From positions 1 to 64,000 of the forward strand of contig JAHDVE020011258.1 in NCBI GenBank assembly GCA_022606495.2: 64,000 nt of DNA. Direction: 5' to 3'. Every line of letters starts with the position of its first letter. Positions within the stretch are counted from its first letter, which is position 1. Shown piece by piece: positions 55,041 through 64,000 of this stretch. Source of the DNA: Halesus radiatus (Eukaryota; Arthropoda; Insecta; Trichoptera; Limnephilidae). Made by a program: the position numbers and the translations under genes. Under the pieces are notes generated by a model. That model had not been told where the DNA came from. It made no database searches and worked only from the letters and a program-made list of their open reading frames with translations.

Positions 55041-55699
55041 TTTCTGAAAAAGTAAATAGTCATACATTGATAAATAAAGCTGTATGATAATAAAACAGTG
55101 TTGTATTACCACATTCACGTGCACCAACTAAACAGATCTACAATAAACCATAATTTCCCAGCGAAGGCACACTGTTAGTACGGCTCAGTGAGATTCATTA
55201 CAGACACATCTCCAGCATCTATATTGGTTTCCCAGACGCAATAATCATTATTTATTTTCCCTAATGGCAAACGCAACAGCACTGGCAACACGACTCTGTA
55301 TATTTTTTTTTCCTTTCAGAGCTCCACTGTACCTTCTCTTTCTGCTACATTCTTCATTTACGAGATGACGGAGAGGTTCCAACAGAGCTTTCATTGGCAT
55401 GCCTTTACCTACCGAATGTTTATTATGTCTTCATTTGGTATTTATTTCACGTTGCATGATGGATAGCCCGGCCGAGGTCAATGGCTATGAAAAAACGACT
55501 TTTAATTACAATCTGGTAATTAACTACCTTTGGAAGACGTAAAAAACAACGAGTCATCATCTATCAAACCCCCCTTTTATGTGGTTAGTTTTGATGAATG
55601 TAAACCTGTTTTGTTTGATATAAATCCAAAGTATTTCTATCACTAAGTATTGTAATATATTTTTGTCTTACTTTTCACGTAAACTAGGCTATTCATTTA
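55041..55699. other. no gene recognised
   Basis: AT-rich unique sequence; no supported open frame. Confidence 0.3.
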
Positions 55700-55990
55700 A
55701 AAAAATATGTATTACCTGTTTTAGCTGTGCACTGGTGATCAGGGCTGGACCGGTATTAGAAATGTACTGTAACCCCCGTCTTCCCCAAGACCTTCCACAG
55801 ATCTTTCATACTTGCAAAAAAGAAATGCGTAAAAAAGATAAATAAAGCCAGTCTGACGATGCCCGTGATAGGGTGAAACCGGTCCGGTCGAAAATAAATA
55901 AGTGTAAAAACTTACAAAGGTTTTTTTAATAAAATAAAAAATCATTTTAAAAAGGAATTCCACCGTGAATTGACAGTATCAAAATTAGAA
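55700..55990 (+). mobile_element. PLE-C 3' end with hammerhead-like core
   Basis: CTGACGA (55853-55859), one T, a GCCC...GGGT stem-loop, then GAAACCGGTC and CGGTCGAAAATAAATAAG. The sequence after it (GGAATTCC..GAATTGACAG, TCAAAATTAGAA) is shared with the inverted fragment at 18445-18600. Stops prevent any coding call upstream. Confidence 0.55.
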
Positions 55991-56179
55991 ATGAATAAAT
56001 TAGTTAGAATATAGGTATGAGACATCTATTAGGAAGGGAATCGATTGATATAAGTACTAAAAAAATGTGTAATAGAGATAAAACAGAAGTGTTATTTTCC
56101 CAGCAGAAGTTCCTAACGCATTTTTTGATGTTTCCGATTTTGCAAAAGGATTCGTAAAATTAATTAAATTTAATATCTG

Positions 56180-57540
56180 CCAGATGTGGTGTACCCGCCC
56201 TTTCTCAGGAATGGTTTAGGGTAATGTTGTGAGGTTGTTATAAATGAATATTGTTCTAACTACCCCTCCCCCTACAGTTAGCCCTACCCCTACCCCACTT
56301 TCACCATATCATTCATTCCATATCCTAATCACCTTTTACATCTCACGTAAACATGTAACGATTGAGTTCCTATCTCACCATTGTCTATGAAATTCGACAA
56401 TACAAATGACAACACCACCTCTAAGTTCGAGGACTCGTTCTCCAAAGATTTGTAATCCACATTACAAATCTTTGATTACGTTTATTTACAAAAACGCACC
56501 GATAAATGATTAAACATACTTATCTCCACTTTAAAATTCATATTCGTATTTTAAATATTTTGTAAAACATACAATGGGACGGTCAGAAAAAAGTAATATT
56601 TCTGATTAGATTTTGAAAAATGGTAAGCCTATGTAGATTTTAAAAATATTTATCTATTTAAAACCATTATGTTTATCGTATTGCACAATAATATTATCAT
56701 TATTTTGAATGAATAAATAAATACTCTCCGACGTCCCTCTCCCCCTTAATTTAGATGTAAAACTACCTCAATGATTGTTGTTCAGCCTCTCTGAGTGTTG
56801 AATTAATTATTTACCGAGGCTTCTTCGAGATTGGTGCACCCCTGAAATCTTACAAGAGTCATTATTGCTATTTCACGAAAACTTAAATGTTATCCAATTT
56901 AACAAATAAAAAAACCTTTGTTTTACGTAACAATTCTTTTCATTTATAATTAAGTTAAGAAATAAAGAATTGGTAAATCTTTTGGTTACAAACATACTTC
57001 CCAAATACACAAACTTATTTATTTATTTATATGTTTTATTTTAAATATTTTTAAATTTTGAACTTATCTCCCATAGAACGTAGAACTGGTAGCACCGAGC
57101 TCGAAATTAGAACGTTTTGTAACTGCATTCGAATGTTCCATTTTTGTTACCAATATGTGTCGTTTTTTTTTGCTCCCTCCGTTGACCTTGGATGTAAAAG
57201 TTGAAGTATACCACATTGCTTATGTTAAAAACCCATATTTTAAATTAAATTTTTTTTTTTTTTAAATTTAATTTATTCAAAAAAAGATACATAATTAATA
57301 ATTAAACAAGGTTACAATATTTTTCAAAAGTTCAATATTTATATAAGATGTACCCCTATAATTAAGCTGAGCTTGTGTGTATGGGGGTGTGTTATTTTTT
57401 TGTTCTTTGTTTATTTCTATGTTATATTATTCAGTGTATATTTAATTAGACAGCGTAACTCATTCCAGCGCTGAGATAATGCGTAATAATGAAACAAACA
57501 AACACATATATTCGAAATTTATGTAGATAATTTATATATA
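56180..57540 (-). mobile_element. decayed Helitron/RTE composite related to 9403-10180
   Basis: CAGATGTGGTGTACCCGCCC, TAACTACCCCTCCCCCTACA, ATCCTAATCACCTTTTACATC, GTAGCACCGAGCTCGAAATT and GCGCTGAGATAATGCGTAAT appear in the same order as at 9403-10180. Similarity is patchy and the ends are uncertain. Confidence 0.4.
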
Positions 57541-57599
57541 CTCGTATAATTGCATCCAGTTCAAGTTTATTTTCCTTAGTAAGACCGGGTTCGAATATT

Positions 57600-58160
57600 T
57601 CGCAGCTTTGTAAATATTATTTATTTATAATATCTTCAAAAGATTGGTATTCACTTTGTGGCGACGTTATTAATAAGTGAATTAATAATTACTCTGTAAT
57701 CACCACTTTATTAAAACATAAAGTGGTGACTACAGAGTAATTATACAGAATACTACAAAATAATAAAATACATTGATGCAAGAATAGATAAATTAAAAAC
57801 GTTAGCACAAATTGATTAAAGTAGGTAATAATTAATCAAAAGTTTTAATTAATAAATTATCATACTACATTGAATAACAAATTTATATTAGAAATTAAAA
57901 AAATAAATTATTTTTATGATTAATATTAATATGAACATAAATTGAAGAGATAGCTATTTAAAAAAAATAAATTATTAATTATATTTATTTAACTATGAAC
58001 ACTACTTCTAATTTCAAAAATTTCAAGTTTGTCTAATTATAAACCGGTTGTATTTGAATGTAGAATTTTTAAAACTTTATTTATATCAAAAGAATGATTG
58101 GTTTCTAAAATGTGATTGGCAAATTCAGAATAATTATCGTTACTTATTTTAGGTTAGTGT
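57600..58160 (-). mobile_element. PLE-A remnant, C-terminal coding part and 3' region
   Basis: The minus strand at 58150-58000 encodes NYSEFANHILETNHSFDINK, then VLKILHSNTTGL, a stop, and LDKLEIFEIR: the Penelope endonuclease C-terminal region. Downstream, at the place where other copies carry the CTGATGA core, there is a fold-back (CACCACTTTAT / ATAAAGTGGTG, 57703-57736 region) instead. The element ends with GTCGCCACAAAGTGAATACC and CTTTTGAAGATATTATAA. Confidence 0.7.
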
Positions 58161-58637
58161 GATTAGTTAATTGTTTGTCACTAGAACTAAAGAAGTAAGG
58201 TGATAAAGCAAGTTAGCACTGCAAAGCTACAAGTAAATCATCTCAATCCTAGTACGTGTTCATGTTTACATTTCAACCTGTTTATTTCCCCCTTATAAAC
58301 CAAGAAACAACATTTTCTTCTGCGAATAAACCTCCTTGAAGGCAGTAAGTTTGTGTATTATCACGGCCATCGTTTAGTGTAACAGACAATACGACCGAGA
58401 GAGGCGAGAGGCGAGGATTTGAATCTCGTTGCATGTCACCATTATCTCCACAGCGAGCTGCATATGGCACATGTTCCCCAGTCCTACGAATGATGGGCGA
58501 TGTCCTCCCATATCGTCATCCTGAACAAACACACACAGGAAACATACAACTTTACAACACGCATATTTCGTACTTTAATATCTTTTACAATGCATCTTCA
58601 AATTGTCTGTAAATTAAAACTTGAATGTCGTTCCTCC
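58161..58637. other. no gene; possible tRNA-like trace
   Basis: Around 58405-58490 the minus strand has CGAGATTCAAATCCTCG (B-box-like GATTCAAATCC in a stem), with a possible A box in the CATATGCAGCTCGCTGTGG region. Weak SINE trace. Confidence 0.3.
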
Positions 58638-58800
58638 AATAAGGAACTCTAGTGAAAAATATAATGGCTTTAAAAATATGTATTCATAAAGATCAGCAAA
58701 TAACGATTTTGAATATATATATAAATATCTTTTAATAAATATATAATTTAAATGAAAAATGTTTTTGTTTTAAGCCACTTTATTTTTATATATATTTCTG

Positions 58801-58842
58801 CATTCGACCGGTTTCGGTTGTACTCAACCTTCTTCAGGAATG
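58801..58842 (-). ncRNA. hammerhead-ribozyme-like motif in PLE-B 3' region
   Basis: Minus strand: CATTC, then CTGAAGA, A, GGTTG-AGTA-CAACC (5-bp stem II), GAAACCGGTC, GAATG. Helix I CATTC/GAATG pairs perfectly. Helix III is the self-complementary ACCGGT, which as a monomer cannot close but would pair between two molecules. C17 precedes the predicted cleavage point. It deviates from the canonical core by one unpaired A between CTGAAGA and stem II. Hammerhead motifs with very short helix III are known from Penelope-like elements. Confidence 0.5.
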
Positions 58843-58940
58843 TACACATATAAACTAAAATTAAAATACAGAGATATCATAATGGAGACAGAGAAAGTGA
58901 GGAAAAGAGACAGCACGATAGGGTAGAACAGGACAGAGCA

Positions 58941-59411
58941 TCACAGTGGGGGGGGTAGTGCGGTAGATAGAGAGGTAGGGGGAGGGGAGGGGAAGAAAGG
59001 GAACATCCTTAAAATCGGACTTTGGGTTAAATCTAATTGTTTATTTAAAATTTGGCATATATTATTTTTATTTGATTTTGATATTTCTAATGCTTCTAAG
59101 TTATTAAGGCGCAAACCTATTCCATTTTTATGTATTAATTGTTCTCCTGTATACTTATCGAAATTACGGTTACTATTAATTAAATGTTCGGCGAATTCTG
59201 AAAAACCTATACTAGTTAAACATCTAATATGTTCTTTGACTCTAATGTTTACGTTTCTCGCGGTTTTACCTATATAAATTGCCGGGCAATAATTACAATT
59301 AAGTTTATAGATGTCAGAATGGCTTAATGTCTCTTCTTTGTCTTTACAATTAATTAAAAGTTTGCCTAAATTATTATTGGTACCTACCTCTCTATCTATA
59401 TAATGTCAAGC
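58941..59411 (-). pseudogene. GIY-YIG endonuclease domain of a Penelope-like element (5'-truncated, frame open)
   Basis: About 156 codons without a stop. GIY-YIG family nicking endonuclease, fused C-terminally to the RT in Penelope proteins; it cuts target DNA for integration. Visible parts: KLLINCKDKEE, then SDIYKLNCNYCPAIYIGKTA (CxxC and the YIG core), RNVNIRVKEHIR (conserved Arg and Glu-His), GFSEFAEHLINSN, LIHKNGIGLRLNNLEALEIS, and a Pro/Ser-rich tail to the TGA at 58941-58943. The first part of the motif is DIY rather than GIY. No start codon: the frame runs in from the truncation point, so the RT portion is lost. The best-preserved coding piece in the window. Confidence 0.85.
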
Positions 59412-60081
59412 CACAAAGTGATTGCTTCCTTCGATAAATATATATTATACGTAGAATGTATAAATAGTTATTTAAAAGTGAATAAAAAATCATCTAATCA
59501 AAACACCTTGTTACCTTGATACCATTGCATTTGGAATTATGACGTCACGTGCGCATTCTGTTTTTGGGTTAGTATGGTCATTTTTATATTTCGATTTTGT
59601 TTTGTATTTTAAATATTTTTTTTTTAGTTTTGGCGAAATTTGAATTTAATTTGGGTGACTTTATGCTTTATAATTGTTGTTAAATATAAAAAAAAAATTC
59701 ATGAATAAAATTAGAGTATTCGTGGCAAACCAATTATCAAAACAGATATAATGATGATGTTAATGCTCAATACTATTATTATTATAATTTCTTCAAAAGA
59801 TTGGTATTCAATTTGTGGCATTATTATTATTTAAGTTATAGTTTCTAAAAAGGTAGAAATTTTTATTACTTATGTTTAGTGATGGTTTATAATGAATATA
59901 ATATAAAATTATGTATGGTAAAGCTCTTCCTTGTTTTGAAATTGGACATTCTAATCTCAAAACTGATCCCAACTGATCGGCCATAGATTTGGAGCGTTTT
60001 GTCGGGTTTTGAAAAATTGAAATTTTGAAAATTATTTTAACTACGAAAACTTTAGAAACAAAAAAACGAAATTTGCTTTAT

Positions 60082-60212
60082 GGCTCTAGCCGTGTTTGGT
60101 GAACTTACTAGCCAGATGATTCCCAACCTCCCTCTTCTTATCTCCTTCCTCTCCTCACTTTCCACATCCTCACAACACCTCAGAACCGGGGACGTTAGAG
60201 TTTGTATGGTGG
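60082..60212 (+). mobile_element. SINE-T1, 3' partial copy
   Basis: GGCTCTAGCCGTGTTTGGTGA, a CT-rich stretch with CCTCACAACACCTCAG, and a diverged GGGGACGTTAGAG in place of the palindrome. The head and first half are absent, and the GTGCGG end is not reached. Confidence 0.5.
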
Positions 60213-60225
60213 TCTATCTAATGTG

Positions 60226-60446
60226 GTGACCGGATAAATCAACACACGTACGAATTGGCACATTTTTTGTGATATAAAGTCATTATAAGTACGAAAAAAA
60301 CTAGCCCGAAAACCTACTCTAACCTAACCAAATTTATTAATTTTTGTTTTATATATTTTTTAAAAATATATTAATTTTGCTAGGTTAGCTTTCTATAACT
60401 TTTAAAAGATGTGCTGATTTATACGTGTGTTGGATTATCATGGATC
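60226..60446. mobile_element. short inverted-repeat element
   Basis: Arms GATAAATCAACACACGTA...GGCACAT (60233-60263) and ATGTGCTGATTTATACGTGTG...ATTATC (60409-60439) are inverted. The outside words CTAATGT occur on both sides in direct orientation. The spacer is AT-rich with a palindromic TTTTAAAAATATATTAA region. Confidence 0.55.
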
Positions 60447-60475
60447 CGCCTAATGTACATTTGAACAAACTGCAA

Positions 60476-60905
60476 GGGGTGTTCAACACAGTAGTGCGAT
60501 GTCATCAAATACTGTCATATCACTCCCCTTCTACGTGATTGCCTACATTGGCTTCGAGTCAAAGAAAGAGTTCGGTTTAAAATCTTATGGTGAATAATGC
60601 ACTGAACTGGCTGGCACCGTCATACTTGACTGATCTCTGCGTGAGGGACAATCTCACTAAGAGGCAACTCGCGCTCAGGTCGGCCGAGTCGAGCAGACTG
60701 GTTGAACTCTCTCGTAGAAATGCCGCAATTTTTGGGGACAGAACTTTTAATGTGCTCGGTTCACATTCTTGGTATGACTTTCCATTTGGTATGAGGTCAG
60801 AAAGCAAATTTGAAATCTTAAAAAAAATCAAAAATATTTCTTTTTAAAAGGGGCTACAAACTCTAACAAAATGTAATGCGCCCTTGTGGCGATTTAAGAA
60901 AAGTT
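60476..60905 (+). mobile_element. L2/CR1-like LINE, C-terminal coding fragment with L2-A-type tail
   Basis: Out-of-frame lead (TPLLRDCLHWLRVKERVRFK), then 60587-60847 open: VNNALNWLAPSYLTDLCVRD, then LALRSAESSRLVELSRRNAA, FGDRTFNVLGSHSWYDFPFG and a basic end. This is the well-known L2/CR1 C-terminus (APSYL.DL, FG.R.F....W..LP). It is followed by TGTAATGCGCCCTTGTGGCG, the left half of the family A hairpin, which links the coding part to the L2-A tails. The 84-codon minus frame is a shadow. Confidence 0.85.
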
Positions 60906-60984
60906 GATTAATTTTTTTAATGTCACATTCGCACTCATTTTTCACCTTTGCATTTGGTCTCAGCACAATATTATGGAAATAATA

Positions 60985-61775
60985 TTTTAGAAATCAGAAA
61001 AAGCATTAATAGTGAATTAAACGTAATTAGTAATTACATTTATATTTTTTTAAAATAGCTCTCTCCTGAATTTATTTTCATATTAATGTTAATAATAAAA
61101 GAATTTGTTTTTTTTTTTAAATTTATCATGTAAATTTATTATTGAATGTTTTATAATAATTTCTGATTAATTACTTACCTACTTCAATCAATTTTTGTTT
61201 AGGTTTATAATTTCTCTATTCTTACATTATTGTCTTCTATGTTAATGTTGACGGCCTCCATGGTCGAGGGGTAAGGCTCTCGACTACGAATCCGAAGGTC
61301 GCGGGTTCAAATCCCGGCGTGCGCAACTAAATTTTATTTAATTAATTTGTGCTGTTTCACAATTAATTAATTAAAAATAATATATAGTATGTTTGCGAAC
61401 ATTCCAGAGTGGAAGATACTCTCAGTATCGCCCTGGTGAAAGACCACCATTCAGAATTGAAACGTTGCTTGAAATGGCTTTTAGCCGTGTTTGGTGACCA
61501 GATCTGAATAGCCAGATATTTCCCCACCTTCCTCTTCCCCTTTTCCTTCCCCTTCCCAAAAATACCAGCTCACAACATTAATTATAGTCTCACTGGCCCC
61601 AGACGGTTGGGAGCAGTCGAGACTCTTTGGTGCGGTTATAATGTAAAAAAAACTGGTTCATGCTAGATATTATTATTGCTTGTGGCCTCTATATATTTCC
61701 CTGATGAGGAAAGCATCGTTGAAACATGTTGATATGTACGAGTATGTATTAATAAAGTGTTATTGCCAGTAATTA
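60985..61775 (+). mobile_element. PLE-A remnant split by SINE-T1
   Basis: 60985-61253 matches the end of the PLE-A coding region and 3' UTR (TTTTAGAAATCAGAAAAAGC, TTAATAGTGAATTAAACG, TTATTTTCATATTAATGTTAA). 61653-61775 has CTGATGA (61701-61707), a damaged stem II, GAAACATGTTGATATGTA and ATTAATAAAGTG. Same layout as 10976-11905, but the SINE is at a different site. Confidence 0.6.
61254..61652 (+). mobile_element. tRNA-derived SINE, family T1, near full length
   Basis: Head GCCTCCATGGTCGAGGGGTAAGG (A box), GGTTCAAATCCCGG (perfect B box), the full body with CAGTATCGCCCTGGTG, AGCCGTGTTTGGTGACCAGA and GGTTGGGAGCAGTCGAGAC, ending TGGTGCGGTTATAATG + A7. It lacks most of the CCAATTGGGG palindrome (small deletion). 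The best promoter-region preservation of all T1 copies. Confidence 0.87.
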
Positions 61776-62683
61776 CTACTTTATTACCTCCTTACGGATT
61801 CATACGAGTAAAACAAGCACAGTAAGTTGAATAAATGCAACCATGGATACTTGTTTATTAAAAAATATCACTCTCGATTCACAAAAAGCGAAAGTCTCGT
61901 TCTCTAGCGTAGCTCATTTGTACCCGGTAATATATGTCACATTGTGCTCGAACTAGAATTTCTCAAATTATATGCTGTACGTTATCGAATATATATTTAA
62001 AAAATTCAGAGCCTACAGAGCACATTCAATTTATTGATGATAGGAAAGTGAAAAAACTGTATCCAGCCTTCAGATTCCTCCGTGATAAAAAGTTAATAAT
62101 TGCTCTTGTAGAAAATTGGTGTATTATTAAGACAAATATTATTCCTATAAACTCTCTGTTTCATTCAGTTAAAAGCGATGGGATAATAACGCTTCAAACA
62201 TAAAATAACAATGTATCCTGTACATACACTTGTATGTAATACGCAAGTCAAGTACACTGTGCTTTATACTTTGTATTGAGGTGTAATTGTTTGTAATTCA
62301 CGCATAATACAACCGTATTTATGAAAATAACATAAACGTGATTCCAGTATCGTTAAGATGGCCAGTTCGATGAAGTTCGTAACGAAACATTGCAGACATT
62401 TTATCACGTAGGCAGGTTTATTTAAAATTCATCGCTATTATAGTGTTACTATTGCGGTAAGTACTGCCTTGAATTATTTTCTCTCATATTTGAATGTGTT
62501 CATTTCTTTAAAACGTATTAAGCAAACGCAAAGGAGTTGGTTTTGGACAGGTGGATTACTGGCGGAAAATATAGTTTGGGAGAAAACGAGAATGAAAAGA
62601 GTGAGGTTAAAAAAAGAAAGGCGTGAGATTGTTTGAAGTTAAATTAATGTGCTTTTGGAAATTTTGTCGTAAGTCTAGTTGGC
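61776..62683. other. no gene recognised
   Basis: The 89-codon plus frame 61934-62203 (SHCARTRISQIICCTLSNIY...) is unassigned. The rest is AT-rich. Confidence 0.3.
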
Positions 62684-63180
62684 TTAACTAACTAACCATC
62701 ACGCCGTTTCTCCGCAGGTAGGCAGAGAGGACGACCTGTCAAACAACTCGATCTTTGGCGTACACCTCTCTATTCATTCGCATTCATATATCGTCTCATA
62801 CATTCTTATTATTTCTTGACTGACATGGCCCGACTGAAGTATTTGATTAATCTCTGATCATGCCATGTCTCGGACGTCCCGGGATTCTTCATTCATTCAT
62901 TCATGTCATATATTCTCCTTACACCATTTCTTCTTTCTTCTGCCTGCCTCTACATGCTCCGAACCATCTAAGAGTCCTCTTTCATCTTTGCTCATTACGC
63001 ATACAAGCCCTTACACTTACGAATTTTCAACACATTTTTTCACACGATCATACATGGTTGTAAATACCAATAATATTCGCCTCAGTATCTCATTTCTACA
63101 GCATTCTTCCATTTCATCCTTCGGCCAGTTCCTGTGCCTCACTGCCACATCGTGTTTGGTATCAGCACTCCATTGTGGTT
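62684..63180 (-). mobile_element. RTE-clade LINE, decayed C-terminal fragment
   Basis: The minus strand ends ...CCTGCGGAGAAACGGCGTGATGG + TTAGTTAGTTA, and upstream encodes broken pieces: NAVEM(R), MYDRV, GTSETWHDQ, YMNANE and RSSC. Same family and same 3' tail as 15163-15578, with many stops. The plus frames at 62860-63182 are shadows. Confidence 0.75.
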
Positions 63181-63372
63181 GATAATAATAATCAAGAGAG
63201 ATGGACAATGTACAACTGATTGACCGGAATATTTATAGTAGTAATGTCTAAAAAAAATTTCAATTGCAAAAAATATTTAGCTTCTTTTTATTATAAGCTA
63301 TACGTACACTCAAAACATCGTCCTTAGAAAATTCTTTGAACGAAAATAAAATCGCTAGCTCTTGTATTTTAA

Positions 63373-63600
63373 TCATTGAAGAAGATAATATTAACACATC
63401 CCAATGAACCACGAAAACCGAAAAACAACAGAAATTAAAAGAGTTTTCAGTCGCATCTGGGACTCCGAACCTGTGACCTCTTACCTTATCCGTAACCGCT
63501 TAACCAACTTAGCTAATGAGCATCAGTTCACCTCTACGCCATTACACCGATAAGTCACACTTCATGTTCAAGATTTGTTAATATTATCCCTGCATTTTTA
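63373..63600 (-). mobile_element. tRNA-derived SINE, family T2, with intact head
   Basis: On the minus strand: TTAGCTAAGTTGGTTAAGCGG (A box TAGCTNAGTTGG), about 30 nt, CACAGGTTCGGAGTCCCAGA (B box GGTTCGGAGTCC), then a body with TTTTCGGTTTTCGTGGTTCA and tail GTGTTAATATTATCTTCTTC. This copy defines family T2 as tRNA-derived. A second T2-type tail (TTGTTAATATTATC, 63575-63590) points the other way just to the right. Confidence 0.7.
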
Positions 63601-63815
63601 TATAAATCCCATATTATTGGCTGCTATCCTTATGATGATTGCAAAGTTTCATCCAGTCAATTGCAATCTGGATAGAGTCTCGGGATATACCTTACCCGAT
63701 TTTTATTTATAAGGAGACATTTGGCTGACTTATTTACAAGTTCGAAAGAAATATTCACTTATTTTTATACCCTATTGAAGTTTAACCATTGTAAATGGCG
63801 TAAATTGAACTGGTC

Positions 63816-63890
63816 TCATTAGCTGTTGGTTAAGTTGTTACCCGGATAGTAGAGGTCCTGCTCGAATATGGGTTAAAAATATTACAATGA
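63816..63890 (+). repeat. SINE-T2 head fragment
   Basis: TTAGCTGTTGGTTAAGTTG (A-box-like) and GAGGTCCTGCTCGAATATGGG (B-box-like, GCTCGAATATG) in tRNA spacing, then AAATATTACAATGAGTTTAC, the same right flank as the fold-back at 9913-10013. Confidence 0.5.
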
Positions 63891-64000
63891 GTTTACAAAC
63901 TTCAATAAGTTATAAAAATAAATTAGAAATTTAATACGTGTCGTTAGTAGGTACTCCCACCGTATCTTCCCAAGAATACTTTTCATTCGTTGCATTTAAA

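Larger units (their letters stand above)
58746..59433 (-). mobile_element. Penelope-like element PLE-B, 5'-truncated
   Basis: A 690-bp insertion in repeat R, bounded by near-identical ATAAATATATAA (58735-58746) and ATAAATATATAT (59434-59445), a probable target duplication. On the minus strand it has a truncated endonuclease frame (59411-58941), a pyrimidine-rich stretch, a hammerhead-like core (58842-58801) and an AAATAAAGTGGC terminus. The RT domain is missing. TGACATTA..CACTTTGTGGC words at its 5' edge resemble PLE-A termini. Confidence 0.8.
58638..60042 (+). repeat. dispersed repeat R, copy 3 (interrupted by PLE-B)
   Basis: 58638-58745 and 59434-60042 together give the full R sequence (TGACGTCA at 59540-59547; end GAAAAATTGAAATTTTG). 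A small extra insertion (59785-59820, TTTCTTCAAAAGATTGG..TTTGTGGC) is a PLE-A terminus absent from copies 1 and 2. Confidence 0.75.

Noticed and set aside
62860..63182. Plus-strand frames of 67-105 codons with many Ser/Leu/His
   Set aside because: Antisense to the RTE fragment at 62684-63180.

Overview
This is an AT-rich, gene-poor stretch of nuclear DNA from an animal, most likely an insect or other arthropod. The evidence is the company of mobile elements: 5'-truncated RTE, L2/CR1-like and Jockey/CR1-like LINEs, Penelope-like elements (PLEs), two tRNA-derived SINE families, a Helitron with canonical ends, hAT-like and piggyBac-like non-autonomous DNA transposons, and several unclassified inverted-repeat elements. 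I could not name the species. No complete host protein gene is recognisable. The window reads as intergenic or very long intronic DNA, with a few GC/CpG-rich patches that could be promoters or exons.

Layout. 0-10 kb: a PLE 3' end, an L2 tail, a 246-bp hAT-like MITE with an 8-bp target duplication (1200-1445), a 489-bp Helitron (1596-2084), a nested set (L2 3' UTR > element E1 > small MITE, 6420-7311), a second PLE 3' end and a minus-strand Helitron/RTE fragment. 10-16 kb: SINE family T1 (10184, 11276, 12530), SINE family T2 including a perfect 39-bp fold-back (9913-10013), a PLE coding remnant, a 7 x 40-bp minisatellite inside an RTE fragment (14034-14313), and an RTE insertion with a 12-bp target duplication (15163-15578) inside repeat R. 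16-34 kb: LINE 3' ends, a second E1, L2-B copies, a 771-bp piggyBac-like element (29350-30120) and a palindromic MITE (33601-33795). 34-45 kb: a CpG island (34150-34680), a duplicated locus (34860-35400 / 37060-37960), a diverged 150-bp tandem array, a second hAT MITE nested in an L2 tail (41530-41812) and a 550-bp fold-back element (43821-44372). 45-64 kb: repeat R copies, LINE fragments in both orientations, a tRNA-like sequence, RTE fragments, a PLE with an open GIY-YIG endonuclease frame (58941-59411, minus) inserted in repeat R, and further SINEs.

The most interesting signal is in the 3' regions of at least three unrelated PLE lineages. Each carries the arrangement CTGANGA + stem-loop + GAAAC, with GAA followed by ACCGGT, ACCCGGT or ACATGT. 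This resembles a hammerhead ribozyme with a tiny, palindromic helix III that could work as a dimer. The copy at 58801-58842 (minus) also has a perfect 5-bp helix I. All copies carry one extra nucleotide before stem II compared with the textbook core, so activity is unproven. Nothing else here looks like a multi-gene system; the value of the window is a readable record of nested insertions.
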